Positions 1-12,557 of a DNA stretch of 64,000 bases are shown here, one piece after another. Location of the stretch: NCBI GenBank assembly GCA_963921825.1, contig OY997588.1, forward strand, positions 64,562,617 through 64,626,616, in the 5' to 3' direction. The stretch's first letter is position 1; each line of letters starts with the position of its first letter. A program made the position numbers and the translations under genes. Below the pieces are notes generated by a model that was not told the origin of the DNA, did no database searches, and saw only the letters and a list, made by a program, of their open reading frames with translations. Source of the stretch: Erodium maritimum. Taxonomy: Eukaryota > Streptophyta > Magnoliopsida > Geraniales > Geraniaceae.

Positions 1-433
1 CCCACCCCCATGGAGATCACCGGTGCACAAAAGGAATTGCATACTTGCTCGAACTGCCACAAGGCTTCTTCGTCGGTTGTAGTGGAACGTGGACGAACTT
101 TCAGTTCTCCCCGTGGAAAACCTGTTGTCGTGAAGCCTCGTCGTGACCTCGGATTTGTCTTTCTCCAATGATATGATCAAGCTTCTCTTTATTGATTAAG
201 GAATTTAATTACATAACATCGGTCCTAGCTCCCAAGCTCTGAACCCGAGTGATCCTCTCTCTCACGCTATAGAAATATTTGATACCCCTCTCACTACACG
301 ATTTCCTTATTTATACCCTTTGACTCGACTCTGACTAGACTTTAACAACCAGCCAGGTGGCCTAAAAAAATCGGTGGACCTAAAACCGTTGTAACAAACT
401 TGGGCCCGTGCGGATGTTCTAGAAGCTTGCGGT
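1..433 (-). repeat. G1 3' LTR region, partial
   Basis: On the minus strand this follows the G1 chromodomain, once the solo LTR is removed. A TGTTAC start at about position 396 on the minus strand follows a GGGCCC-containing purine-rich stretch and is a plausible LTR start; the chromovirus at 43.4 kb also starts TGTTAC. Further along the minus strand are a TATAAATA motif (around 310) and an AATAAAG motif (around 200), which fit LTR promoter and polyadenylation signals. The other LTR boundary is not clear; positions 1-160 may be LTR or flank. Confidence 0.5.
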
Positions 434-2330
434 TGTAAGAACCACTCCCAGTCAACGCAGTCAAATCTGCGAAAAACAGGAAAATTTAAAAATTTTAAGC
501 AGACACTTAATTAAACCTAAGATTGACCCCGAGGGTTATACCGTACTTAAGTTGACCCCGATATCGACCAAAGTGAGTTTCGGGGGACTCAGGGCAACTT
601 TCTGACCAATTTGGGAAATGTTGACTTTTTGCTGGAAAAGTCAACTGAGCGACGTTTTGGTCCATTCGAGGACCGTTTTGGATCCAAAAAGCTTAGCCGT
701 CATCGCAGCAGTCTTAGTTGAGCCGTTTCCTTGTAGCCCGTCAAGTTTCGTAATTTCTTGGAAAAAGTGCCCATTCGGGGCCCGAAACGTCCGAATTTCG
801 CGAATCTGATTAGAAATTACCTAGAAAATATTTTCCAAAAGGTGTGGTACCCACTTGACACATGTCTCCAATGTGGTGGTGTTAGGTTTATTGGACAAGA
901 CACGAGAAGACTACTTTTAGTGTTAGTTTTGTAATTAAGTATTAGTTTGATTTTTAAAAACAAAACAAAAGGGAAAGGAATTGGATGGTTCGGTCATTTC
1001 AATCAACAAAGAGAAAAAGGGGTGTTTTTAGAGAGAGAAAAGAAGAGAGAAGGAAGAGAGAAAAAGAGAAGAGGTTGGGGAAGTTGTGATGTTTCTCGTT
1101 CATCCAACACTTGGATCGTCTCAAAGCTAGGAGAACCGAACTCCCCTCGACATTCTCTACGGTGAGCAACTATCCGATCTTCGTTTTGGTTAATTTCAAA
1201 AGTTAGGGTTTGGTTAAAATGAGTAGTTTATGGTGGAAATGAGGTGTGGGGATTGTTGGAGACGATTTGGAGACATTTTGGGAGTGAAGAGGGACGTTTT
1301 CCGGTGACTGGGAGCTCGGGGGGAGCTCCGGCCACCATGTGGGGTGGCTGGACGGAGCTAGGGCCGGCCACCACCATGGTGGGACGAGCCCATTTGAGCC
1401 CTAGCCACCCACGGCCAAGTTGGGCCGGGTGGGGCCCACGTGCTTGGGTTTTAGGGTTTCGTGTTCGGGTGGTTTAGAACGTTCCCCGGGTCATTAATCT
1501 ACAACCGGATCGAAATTTGGATTTAAATTGTGAAAGTTGTAATTGACGGGTTTAGAAACTTTAAACGCTAATTAAATGACTCAAAAGTCGGAATTCGATT
1601 CCGTCGAGTGCCTAGGAACCCTTGAATTATTCTAAGACCGTAGAAACGAAAACGGGAATTTTCGGAGCCCCGGAAGGGCGTTTTCAAAACCCGGGCAGAT
1701 TCGCCATGTCGGGCGAATCGGGCCTTTCCGGGTCCAATATCGAAAATGTCGAGTAATTGGGGAGTTTGGGAGTGATCGACATCGTCGGGGTTACTTTTGG
1801 GCGTCAGGTTTATTAAAATTCAGTTTATGCCTGCAAGCTTAAAAGCGTTTAAAATTGTGTTCTTTTAGATCGTGCTGCGGACAGAAGAAAGGGAAAGCTA
1901 GGCGAGTGACCGAGATCACGCCGGAGCTTATTTGTGCGCTTTTGGAGAAAGCATACGAGGTAGGGAAAAGTAGCTGGATCTCGGCCCTGACTAGGGAAAG
2001 TTAACAGTAGAAATGCATGTGACACTTGGGTGTCGTGGGTTAAGTAAGTTTATCAAATATTAGAAAGGCAGGCGACACTGGGTGGTGTCGTATGATACGG
2101 GAACGTATCGAACATTAGAAATGCATGTGACACTTAGTAGTGTCGTAGGAGCAGAAACTGTTGATATTAGAATTACTGGAGGCATATGACCATGCCCGGA
2201 GGTTGATTGTGAAATTGTTGATATTAGAATTACTGGAGGCATATGACCATGCCCGGAGGTTGATTGTGAAACTGTTGATGTTAGAACTGCTGGAGGCATT
2301 GGTTATGCCCGTGGGTTGATTGTGTAATTT

Positions 2331-2745
2331 GTGTCTTGGGTGGCCATGAGAGCCCGTATTATTGTTGTGTCTTGGGTGGCCATGAGAGCCCGTATTTTAC
2401 TGTTGGTGTCTTGGGTGGCCATGAGTGCCCGTGGGGTTGTTGAGCCCGTGAGTTATTGTCGGTGTGTCTTGGGAGGCCGTGAGGGCCCGTGGGGTTGTTG
2501 AGCCCGTGAGTTATTGTCGGTGTGTCTTGGGAGGCCGTGAGTGCCCGTGGGGTTGTTGAGCCCGTGAGTTACTGTTGGTGTGTCTTGGGAGGCCGTGAGT
2601 GTCCGTGGGGTTGTTGAGCCCGTGAGTTACTGTTGGCGTGTCTTGGGAGGCCGTGAGTGCCCATGGGGCTGTTGAGTCCATGTTTTACTGTTGGTGTCTT
2701 GGGTGGCCATGAGTGCCTGTGGAGTGTTGAACCTGTGTTGTTGTT
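2331..2745. repeat. 58-bp minisatellite inside solo LTR 1
   Basis: A unit beginning GTGTCTTGGGAGGCCGTGAG recurs at 2464, 2522 and 2580, a 58-bp period, with diverged copies on both sides. The same unit occurs more often in the truncated LTR at 26.8-27.6 kb and in a diverged form at 33.5-33.9 kb, so it belongs to the LTR family. Confidence 0.85.
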
Positions 2746-2825
2746 GTTTGTTGAACTTTGCTTGTGATTCTGATTGTGGTTACCTGAGGTTGGAAACCCG
2801 ACTTTGTGTCGGGGAAGTTGCGTGG

Positions 2826-3100
2826 TGTGGCTAGCCTCCCGACTGGGATCGGGGGAAGCAGAGAGGTTGTGGGCTAGCCTCCCGACTGGGATCGGGAGAA
2901 GGATTGCGAGGTTGGTGGTGTGGCTAGCCTCCCGACTGGGATCGGGGGAAGCGGAGAGGTTGTGGGCTAGCCTCCCGGCTGTGTGTCGGGAGAAGTTTCG
3001 TGGTTTGCGCGGGTGTGGCTAGTCACCCGACTGAGATCGGGGGTAGGGGAGAGGTTGTGGGCTAGCCTTCCGACTGAGATCGGGAGAAGTTGCGCGGCAG
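2826..3100. repeat. Second tandem block in solo LTR 1 (CTAGCCTCCCGACTGGGATC units)
   Basis: Four to five imperfect copies of a unit with core GCTAGCCTCCCGACTGGGAT followed by GGGAGAAG or GGGGGAAGC and GGAGAGGTTGTGG. The same block recurs at 27724-27890. It is not coding; it only creates repetitive ORFs. Confidence 0.75.
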
Positions 3101-3731
3101 GTCGACCGCTTGACCTGACAGGGTTTAGTAAAGGGCGAGAGAGAGATGGGGTTACTGAGCAGCTGGCGTGCGATCCTTTGTGATCTTGTTTGGTGTGTGA
3201 TCCTTTGTGATCTTGGGTGTTGCGTGGTTGTCTGTCGTGTCTTTGGAGGAGGTCGTCAATCGTTGAGTCGGGTCTACTTTACGTGTCCGAGTGTTGAGTC
3301 GGTTGAGGAAAGTATCAGTGTGTGTGTGTCAGTCGGGTTACTTGAGTTTGGGGATAGTGATCCCCGGTGTTGAGTTGGTTGTTGGTGTTACCGGCATTGT
3401 CTTCTAAGTATGCCGTAGTCAGTCTGTTATCCGTGGTGGTAAGCGAACGCTCACCCCTAGCTGCTTTTCCTACAGGTACCGGTCGCAGGTTGGACTAGGT
3501 GAGCTTCTGAAGCTTGAAGAGGTAGGAGCGGGATTCTGGGTTTACTTTTGAGTCTAGCGACGTATACCTTGCTTTTGTCCATTTGTTGGGACGTACCTTT
3601 AAGTTGTAAATGATTATTTTTGATGAACAAATGGTGATTTTAAAGTGATTTATGTAAAAGGTTTCAAAATGTTTTATTGTTTTAAACGCTTTCGTGTCCT
3701 GAGTTTGGTTTCCTGAAATTAGGGCGTGACA

Positions 3732-5293
3732 GCGGTACACGTCACTGGCTCTGGTGAGATGAGGATGCTCTGTTGCTTAACAATTGCCTCCCCCTCGCAG
3801 CGGGCTTGACCTCAAGCATGGACATCGAAGCTCTGCCTTGGAAAGCAAGCCTGGAGCATGGAAATGTCTTCCCAAGTTGCGTCCTCTGAGAAGGACTCTG
3901 ACCATTAAATAAATTTCTAGATAACCGCCACATTATTCTGTTTAACAATGCGATTCTGCAAGATGCCCACCGGATCAACCTTCAGTTGGCCTGAATCCGA
4001 GGCTTCCGATAGTGTGGTGATGATTGTGTGCTGCGTGCCCACCTTCTTCTTCAACAGAGATACATAAACATAGGGTAGATCCTCGATGAGTTAGGGAGTT
4101 TTAGTGTATACGCTACCTTACCAACTCGTTGAACGATCTGGAACGATCCAAAATATCGGGCGGCGAGTTTCAGATTGCATCGGAAAGCCATTGTGTTCTG
4201 ATGGTACAGTTGGAGATGGAGATAGACCCACTCTTCCTCACTGAATTCTCTCTCGGTGCGGTGTTTATCAGGCTGGGCCTTAGCTCTATCCCTTGCGAGT
4301 GTGACGTTGTCTCTGATCAAGTCCCAAGTAGTCGCCCTATCGCGCACAAATACCTTAACTTCCCCGACATTAGTTGTGAAGATGGATTGGACTAGTGACG
4401 GTGGAGCATAGCCGTATAATACCTCAAAGGGTGTTCGAATAACCGTGTGGTAGGCCGTGTTGTACCAGTACTCGGACAAGCATAGCCAATGCGACCATTG
4501 CTTGGGTAGGTGATCAGAACTGAGGCGCAAGTAATTTTCAAGGTACTGATTCACGCACTCGGTTTCCTTTCTGTTTGTGGCAGGTAGGCCGTGGATGTGT
4601 GTAGTTTGGTACCCAATAAATGAAACAACTCGCGCCAGAGTTGTCTTACAAAGACCTTATCCCGGTCTGCGACCATCGTCCTTGGAGGTCCGTGGAGTTT
4701 GTAGACGTTGTCCAAGAATGCTTGTGCCACTCTTGAAGTTGTGAATGGATGCTTCAATCCCACAAAGTGGTTGTATTTGGATAAGCGATCAACCACTACC
4801 AAGATTGTGTCATGCCACCTGATGTATGGAGTAGTTGGTTCAAGAATCCAACTATGGCCTTATTGGGACTGGAAGTGGCTGCAATAACCCCAAGTACGCA
4901 ACAGTCTCTGTTTTACAACGTGGCATGTATCACAAGAGGCCACAAAGTTCTTGATGTCGCCAGCCATATGTGGCCACTAGAAATGCTCTTGAATTCGCAT
5001 GGTTGTGACCTGCACGCCGGAGTGGCCTCTCAAGGCCGAGTCATGGAAGGCTTGAATGATCTTCAGTCTTGCTCCATTAGCAACCTCAATATAGATCTTC
5101 TTATGAGCTATAATTATCCTTTGCTTCATCTCATAACCTTATAAGGTGAGGGGACTGATTTCTAGTCGTTGAATTAGGCCCTCGGCTTCCTCGTCTCCTT
5201 CAAAACTGGAAACAACCTTAACTACCCAGATCGAAACGACTACTGATAATTCTCGGAGCTCGGATTATGCTTTACGTGAAAGGCCGTCCGCTA
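3732..5293 (-). pseudogene. G1 integrase and chromodomain remnant
   Basis: On the minus strand, in order: an H2C2 zinc-binding motif region (about 4990-4890, with WPHMAGDIKNFVASCDTC), the integrase core (4802-4551, starting VVVDRLSKYNHFVGLKHP and containing VADRDKVF), the C-terminal integrase region (4554-4051, with KLAARYFGSFQIVQRVGKVAY), and a chromodomain-like tail (about 3940-3780, with SEDATWEDISMLQACFP). Stops and frameshifts separate the pieces, including two stops inside the chromodomain. The product would insert the element's cDNA, with the chromodomain guiding target choice, but it cannot be made. Copia A cuts the right end and solo LTR 1 the left end. Confidence 0.88.
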
Positions 5294-6969
5294 TGTTGGG
5301 TCTCGATGGAGGGTATGAACACATACTTGCAGCGGAAATAACTCGAGACCATGTCATAGAACACTACCAAATATTAGATACACAAGAGAATAAACAATAT
5401 GGATGTTTCCTTACCAACTAGTTCAAGAAAAGGAAGAGAACACCAAAGAAACGATGATCGGCTTGAGTCTCCAAGACGCCTACGTATCCAAATGGAATCA
5501 AAGCCACGTAGTTCTTCTTTAGATGACTCAAGAACACAACAAGAGGGGGGAAAAGTGCCAAACTCGAAATTGTAGTGTGAGAGGGAGAGAAGTTGTGTTT
5601 CTATTCTTGTCTTGTGATTTGTTGTAGGAAAAAGATGACTTAAACCATCAACAACCATCAAGGACAAGTAAGGTGTGAAGCATGGTGTGAAGTAAGACAA
5701 GCATGGTGCTAAGTATGGCAAGACAAGATGGGTTAGGTGGTGAATCACCAACACCTTAATCCTTGTCTTGCTTACTTAGTACTAATTAATCAAGACTTGA
5801 TTAATTAGTTCCATGGGCCTTGGTTGCATGGGCCTTTCATGGGCCTCTTGGAACATGGCCCATGGCCATTCCCAACGAGGTCCCGTGACGTGCTCATCGC
5901 CTCCAAGCCTTCCATACCGGAAATGTCCAACATTATCCGACGCGATCAATCCCAAGACTCCAAGCCTTGTCTTGATCCGTAATGTCCTATTCACTTACGG
6001 GCACATGACCCAAAACCCAGTTTTGGTCATGTCCCGAGACAACTCTCTTTTGGCCATTCTCCATAAATGTGTCAATGAGTTTCATCCTTCGGTGTGACCC
6101 TTAGGTCTATGCATGTCGATAGATCAACGTAAAATCCCATTTTACTTGATCCTATATAAGTGGCAACTAACGAGACTTTAGTATTGCCTGACACTACATA
6201 GCGAATCGAACCAATCGATTCTAACCTTTCCGTCCTCCCTGTCATTATCCTTTTATCTCCGATATCCTGATTGAGATAAGGCATAGAGCCGTCATCCTTA
6301 TTATTCTCAATCACTGTTCCTTGATATGTGAGATGACTGAATATATGATACCTAGTATCATGTGCATGGCCATGCTATTCTTTCAGTCACTCTCGATCAA
6401 GCGGCCGAGAACCGATATCTTTCCCATACCTCAGTATGAGGGATAAATCCCTTAGCCGTCTTTCGTGTCACTCATGCAACCCGTCCCCAAGCCAATCCTG
6501 GCCGTTATGGAAGCCCTGTTACGGACAACGTTAGGCTCAGGTCAAACTTAGTTGTTGACTGCATAGTGATCACAAAGACTCCTTGGTCTAAGGATACATG
6601 ACAAGCTACGACACTGAATATGTTAATGACTCAATCTATGGCACATATTCAGGGCGGGTCGTCCAATATCATGTCCCACATGATATCTATGATCAGACTC
6701 CGGAATCCCATTCCAATGACTAACAGAACGTAAGCCATGAAGAGCCATCTTTCATACTAGTCGCTTCTAGTGAAGCTTTATTGACTAGGGACCCATCGAG
6801 TGTGATCCATCTCGATCTATGGTTCTATTCGCATGGTGGGCATAGATCAGAAATCACATCGATATATTACTCCAACACATAAGTAATAGAAAGCCGCTTT
6901 AATCTTATTGCTAATGATGATATATACATTTGGACATTTATGATTGAACTACGGGCACTAAGACTAACA
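5294..6969 (-). repeat. Copia A left LTR (3' LTR in element sense)
   Basis: 1676 bp, TGTTGGGTCT...ACTAACA on the plus strand, or TGTTAGTCTT...ACCCAACA in element sense. It matches 12558-14233 base for base wherever compared. The ORFs inside have no recognisable domain and their conservation simply reflects LTR identity. Confidence 0.95.
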
Positions 6970-6984
6970 ATCTCCCACTTGCCC
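6970..6984 (-). other. Copia A polypurine tract
   Basis: On the minus strand GGGCAAGTGGGAGAT lies directly between the polyprotein stop codon and the 3' LTR, the expected place for plus-strand DNA priming. The identical stretch adjoins the left LTR of copia B at 16196. Confidence 0.75.
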
Positions 6985-9900
6985 TAGTTCCAATCTAAAC
7001 TCCAATCTATTCCCATTGACCTTACATGCCTCTCATGTTTAGGCAACGATAGTGCCTTAGTCAACGGGTCGGCTATGTTATCATCAGTTGCAATATAGGT
7101 GATCTTCACATCGCCTCGGTTCAGTATCTCTCTGATGAGGTGATATCGCCGCAGTACATGTTTGGATTTGTTATGCGATCTGGGCTCTTTAGCTTGCGCA
7201 ATAGCCCCTGTGTTGTCGCAAAATAGGTTCACCGGGCTGGATGGGTTTTTGATTACACCCAACCCTGCCGTGAACTTCCTAATCCACACAGCCTCCTTGG
7301 CCGCCTCTGCAGCCGCTATGTACTCGGCCTCTGTCGTGGAGTCAGCGACGGTGTCTTGCTTCACGCTCTTCCAGCTGAAAGCTCCGCCATTCAGCGTGAA
7401 CACATATCCTGACTGACTTCTAAAGTCATCTGGATCTGTCTGGAAACTAGCGTCTACATATCCATTAACAACTAGTTCAGAATCATCTTTTCCCCCGTAC
7501 ACTAGAAACGCGTCCTTAGTTCTTCTCAAATATTTGAGAATCGCTTTGACCGCTATCCAGTGTTCCTCACCAGGGTTAGACTGATGTCTGCTGGTACAAC
7601 TCAAGGCATATGAGACATCCGGTCTCGTGCATATCATGGAATACATGATCGATCCTACCGCCGAAGCGTATGGGATTCGCATCATTCTTTTCAGCTCATC
7701 AGGTGTCTTAGGACACTGAGTCTTGCTGAGATGAACGCCATGACGTGCGGGTAAGAGTCCTTTCTTGGAATCAAGCATTGAGAACCTACTCAATACCTTG
7801 TTCACATAGGTGCTTTGACTTAAACCCAAGACCCTCTTGGTGCGATCTCTATATATCTTAATCCCTAAGATATAAGCAGCATCGCCTAAGTCCTTCATTG
7901 AGAAACACTTCCCTAACCAAGCTTTAGTCTCGTGCAAGGTTGGGATGTCGTTTCCAATGAGTAGTATGTCATCGACATACAACACCAGAAAGGTAATCAT
8001 ACCCCCATTTGCCTTCTTGTAAACGCAAGGTTCATCTTCATTCTTGATAAAGCCAAATCCAATTACAGCTTCATCAAAACGAAGGTTCCAACTCCGAGAA
8101 GCTTGTTTCAATCCATAAATGGATTTCAACAACTTACAAATCTTTCCCTTATTCTTCGGATCGACAAAACCTTCGGGTTGAGACATATAAACGTCCTCCG
8201 ACAAATTTCCGTTTAGGAAAGCGGTTTTGACATCCATTTGCCATATCTCGTAATCGTGATATGCAGCTATGGCAAGAAGAATTCAGATAGATTTGACCAT
8301 AGCCACTGGGGAAAAGGTTTCCTCATAGTCAATCCCTTGGATCTGCCTATAACCTTTCGCCACCAGTCGGGCTTTGTAGGTCTGAGGGTTGCCTTCCATG
8401 TCCATCTTCACCTTGAAGATCCATTTGCATCCGATGGTTCTTACACCACCGATGGGATCAACCAGTTCCCAGACTTGGTTGTCCGACATGGATTGCATTT
8501 CCTCCCTCATGGCTCCCAGCCATAACTCAGAGTCGGGTCCGTCCACAGCTTCCTGAAATGTAGCTGGATCATCGTGATCCACCACAAGCTCACCGTCACC
8601 TCCAGACACAAAGTAACCATATCTCGGAGGTGGACGACTAACCCTTTCAGATCGCCTTGGACCTTCTGGAATTGTTGCAGGAACTGGTCCTTGCTCTACG
8701 ACCATCTCAGGCTCTTCTACAGGGTTGTCCAGTGGATCAGTTGGATCTGTACCACCCTGAATTTCTTCTAGATGTACAACCCTCCCACTGACGTCTTTGG
8801 AAATAAACTCCCTTTCCATAAAGACCCCACCCCGAGCGACGAACACCGTGTTCTCGCTGGGTTTGTAGAAGTAGTACCCCATTGTTTCTTTGGGATACCC
8901 AACGAAGGTGCATTTATCAGATCTTGGTTCGAGCTTAGTCGGAACTAAACGTTTCACATAAGCCTCGCAACCCCAAATCTTTAGGAAGGACAAAACGGGC
9001 TTTCTCCCGCGCCATTTCTCAAATGGTGTCCCTTCCACAGCCTTCGTCGGAGCCCGATTCAAAATGAATGCGGCCGTCTCCAGAGCATAACCCCAGAAAG
9101 AGATTGGGAGATCAGTCCCACTAATCATGGACCGGACCATATCCAATAAAGTCCGATTTCTCCGTTCGGACACACCATTCAATTGTGGTGTTCCGGGAGG
9201 AGTCCATTCCGAAAGGATCCCACTTTCTGCTAGATGATCTAAAAACTCTGTGGTCAAGTATTCTCCACCTCGATCTGATCGAAGTGCTTTAATACTTTTC
9301 CCGAGCTGGTTTTCTACTTCCGTCTTAAACTCTTTGAATTTATCAAAAGCTTCAGACTTATGTCTCATCAAATAGACATAACCATATCTACTGAAGTCGT
9401 CAGTAAATGTGATAAAGTAGCTAAAACCCCTCCTGGCAAGTGTGCTCATTGGTCCACACACATCCGAGTGTATTAGCCCCAATAAGTCACCCGCCCTTTC
9501 ACCGCGACCGATGAAGGGCGCTTTAGTCAGTTTTCCCATCAAACAAGATTCGCATCTATCAATCGAATGAAATTCGAATGGACTAAGAAGTCCACACTTG
9601 TGAAGTGTTGATATGCGTTTCTCGTTTATGTGGCCTAAACGACAATGCCATAAAAGAGTTTGGTCTAAATCATTGGACTTAGACCTCTTGGTATTTACAT
9701 TATATATAGAGCTTGAGGCATTGTTATCCATATCCAATATGTACAATCCTCCAACCATTTTGGCGCTAGCATAAAATATATCATTGCATAAAATATTGAA
9801 AATCCCATTTCCAACATCAAAATTGTATCCTTCCTTGTCCAACAAAGAAATAGATACAATATTCCTACTGAAAGTAGGTACACAATATACATTGTTCAAA

Positions 9901-11009
9901 ACAAAAACTAGCCCACTTGGCAAAAGAAGACTTATGGATCCTACAGCAGTCGCCACAACTCTAGTCTTGTTGCCCACTCTGAGGTCCACCTCGTCCTTCT
10001 TCAAGCTTCTCCTACCTTCCAGCCACTGCACATTAGTACAAATGTGAGATTCAGCCCCGGTATCCAATACCCATGAATCTTTGGAAGTAGTGAGATTTAG
10101 CTCTATAAAGAAAATACCTGATGAAGGCACAGTCCCACCGCCCTTCTTCAGATCATCCAGAAACTTCCTGCAATCTTTCTTCCAGTGACCAGGCTGTTGA
10201 CAGTAGAAGCAGACATTCTCGACATCCTTCCCCTTCCTTGAGGACTCCCCGGTCCTAGGAGGGTTAGGACGCTTCGGATGCCTCATCTTTCCTGCCAAGT
10301 GCATAGGGGCCTTGCCCTTACCACTAACAGTTCCCTTATTCTTGAAACTGTTTCCCTGTCTGACCATCAGAACATCCTTGGATCCCTGATCCTTGACGTT
10401 CTTTTCAGCAGTTACCAACATTCCATGCAACTCTGAAATGGTCTTGTCCATATCGTGCATATGATAGTTCATGACGAACGTAGCATATGAACGAGGAAGG
10501 GAACGCAGAACCACATCCGCTGCCATCTCGTTCTCTATCTTAAGACCCAGTCGATTAAGATGTTCGAGATGCCCCTTCATCTTTAGGACATGAGGACCCA
10601 CGGAGACTCCTGCTGACATTTTGCAGGAGAGAAGTTCATTAAGGACATTGTATCTCACGATACGTGCCCTTTCCTTGAACATACCCTTTATGATCCCCAT
10701 CATAGTATAGGGGTCATCAGAGTACTCCATGAACTGGTCTTGGAGATCAGACTCCATGCAGCCCAGCATAATACATGCCACATCTATAGAATCGCTAAGG
10801 TGCTTTTGGTATGCATCCTTAACGGCCCTAATGGCATTATTAGCTGGCTCCTCAGGGATAGCCTGGTCTAGGACATATTCTTTGCGCTCGAATTTGAGGA
10901 CTATCCTCAAGTTTCTGTCCCAGTCCAAGTAGTTTGTCCCACTTAGCTTGATCCTATCAAGAATGGTTTTTAGTGACAAACTACTATTGTTCGCTGAAGT
11001 ACTTGCCAT
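6984..11009 (-). pseudogene. Copia A gag-pol polyprotein, one in-frame stop
   Basis: A single minus-strand frame of 1341 codons plus stop, starting at ATG 11009. In order: Gag (residues 1 to about 235), CCHC knuckle CFYCQQPGHWKKDC (near 270), aspartic protease WVLDTGAESHIC (near 315), integrase with the GAG-pre motif WHCRLGHINEKR, acidic residues in IHSDVCGP, RSDRGGEY and NGVSERRNRT, then reverse transcriptase with catalytic LYVDDILLIGN, and RNase H with NGYVDASF, STTEAEYIAAAEAAKEA and CDNTGAIA. The only break I see is a TGA at 8283-8285, just after SPVAMVKSI at the start of RT. The frame on both sides is the same. A CGA-to-TGA change is the simplest explanation. If read through, the protein would have typical copia length. 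As it stands, Gag, protease and integrase could be made but RT/RNase H could not. Confidence 0.92.
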
Positions 11010-12543
11010 TTGATCTACACGACAAACAAAATATAATCAGTAAACTGAATAAATTTTATGAAGATCAAGTTCAAACACCAACCAATTGATTCTAAACCTT
11101 TAGAACCTAAAACCAAGATCCTTGATTCACCCGATTAAGCTGAACTAATGCTCACTACTTAATCGAGCTATGTAGGTAGGACTCCATCCAATCACATCCA
11201 ATGTGACTCTTGGCTAGGGTATGTACTCATGTACACGGCTTACCCTATCTAATACCCTAGCTCAACCTCAGGCTGAGAATCGTAGTCGGGTCCACCAATT
11301 TTCAACTATGGCCCGTCACTATGTGGGTGCTCCGCTAATGCGCACGACACCTACACATGTCGTCCAAACCTACTACCCCGCTTTCCCATGGATGCTCCGC
11401 TAATGCGCACGACACCCATAGGACGGGGAGGTAGTAAGGTGTTGATAATTGGGAGGTATCGGACATGACCCGTTTTTACTTGTCCGGTTGTGTTTTAAAC
11501 TTTTGGCACATCCTAGATGCGATGAGCACATCAACTACATTCCAAATGTAATGATGCCTCCAATTACATCCAATGTAATTCTTCCTTCGAACCCGTCAAC
11601 TACATCCAATGTAATGACGATTCTAAGGGCTCACAGACAATGATTAAAACCAATTTTATCTTTGCATGTGAGGTGATATGCTCGGTAAATTAAGTTAAGC
11701 ATGCAATTCTAAAACACATAGAAAAGATCATGCAAAAACTAAACCAAGCATAAAGCGTTAAATATGTACATAATAGCCCACTAAACTAACTCCCACTAGC
11801 TTCTTGAGCTCCACCGACTCCAAGCCGATGTCAAAACCCGAGAAGCCACCAAATGACCTTTTCGCCCTTTCTTCGTCTTGAGTAAAAAATTACAATTTAA
11901 TACACGACTCGCAGGTCGGGAATTAATAAATATTACAAATAAGTGGTACGACGACCACACCTCGAAAAAATAATTACACGCTAACTCTAACGGCTCGCAG
12001 GCCGTGAAAAGCGATAAATAATTAAATCAAACTCGGGGCTATTATGTACACCATGCCAACATCACATCACACATCGTGTTATCAAACAAGCATGTTATCA
12101 AACATCATGTGATTTTCCGGTTTTAATTAATTGCCAAGTTTCGAAAATTTTTGATACTCGGTTTATCGAAACCGTTCAAAATTGAAACTTTTGAACATTT
12201 GATTTTTGAGTTCATCAAGACGGTTCCAAACTCGTCATGACTAACAAAACGGTTTAGCTCGGCATATTGACCATCCAATGGTCATGCTTGGCCTAGCTCC
12301 GTCCAACGGAGCCCCGTTCGGTCCCGGTTTCGGCTCCCCGAGAGTCCCGCTCCCGAGACCCGAAAAATCAAATTTTTTTCAAAAATTCCAGATTTGATAA
12401 ACTTTTCAAAAATTCATTTTTCATGCATTAAACCCATAAACAAGAATTTAAAACATGTTATCAAACAATTTAGCAAATTAACATGCAAAACCGAAACTAG
12501 CAAGCAAAACCGAAAGTTCTCTTGTGAATCCCGAAGGTAGCAC
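11010..12543 (-). other. Copia A untranslated leader between PBS and gag
   Basis: About 1.5 kb without a convincing ORF, lying between the primer site and the gag ATG. It contains short internal repeats (for example the segment with GCTCCGCTAATGCGCACGAC at 11329 and 11395) and an AT-rich stretch near the PBS. Copia B has a homologous leader at 19725-21275. It is probably packaging or leader RNA sequence. Confidence 0.7.
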
Positions 12544-12556
12544 GGCTCTGATACCA
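12544..12556 (-). other. Copia A primer binding site (initiator tRNA-Met type)
   Basis: The minus strand reads TGGTATCAGAGCC, complementary to the 3' end of plant initiator tRNA-Met, one base away from the right LTR. Confidence 0.93.
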
Positions 12557-12557
12557 C

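Larger units (their letters stand above)
434..3731 (+). mobile_element. Solo LTR 1 of a long-LTR gypsy (Tekay/Del-like) family, 3298 bp
   Basis: The sequence starts TGTAAGAACC and ends GGGCGTGACA, giving TG...CA termini. It is flanked by a perfect 5-bp duplication GCGGT (429-433 and 3732-3736), so it is a complete LTR with no internal domain, the usual product of LTR-LTR recombination. Plus orientation is inferred because a ...CGTGACA end before a tRNA-Met primer site is common in plant gypsy elements, and because the related copy at 31.4 kb has a TATA box on this strand. It holds two tandem-repeat blocks (2331-2745 and 2826-3100). It sits in the 3' end of G1. No protein domain is encoded; ORFs such as 2774-3022 are repeat translations. 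Family name is by resemblance only. Confidence 0.88.

Noticed and set aside
2060-3373. Repetitive ORFs in solo LTR 1 (for example 2774-3022, 2983-3183, 2060-2299)
   Set aside because: They are translations of the tandem-repeat blocks; similar ORFs reappear wherever the repeat recurs (27669-27920).
5374-6314. Four ORFs of 70-126 codons in the copia A left LTR, repeated identically at 12638-13578
   Set aside because: They lie wholly within LTRs, have no domain, and their identity follows from LTR identity rather than coding constraint.
6910-6930. TATA-like GATATATACATTT in the copia LTRs as a promoter
   Set aside because: AT-rich matches of this kind are frequent here, and neither orientation nor distance to a start site could be supported.
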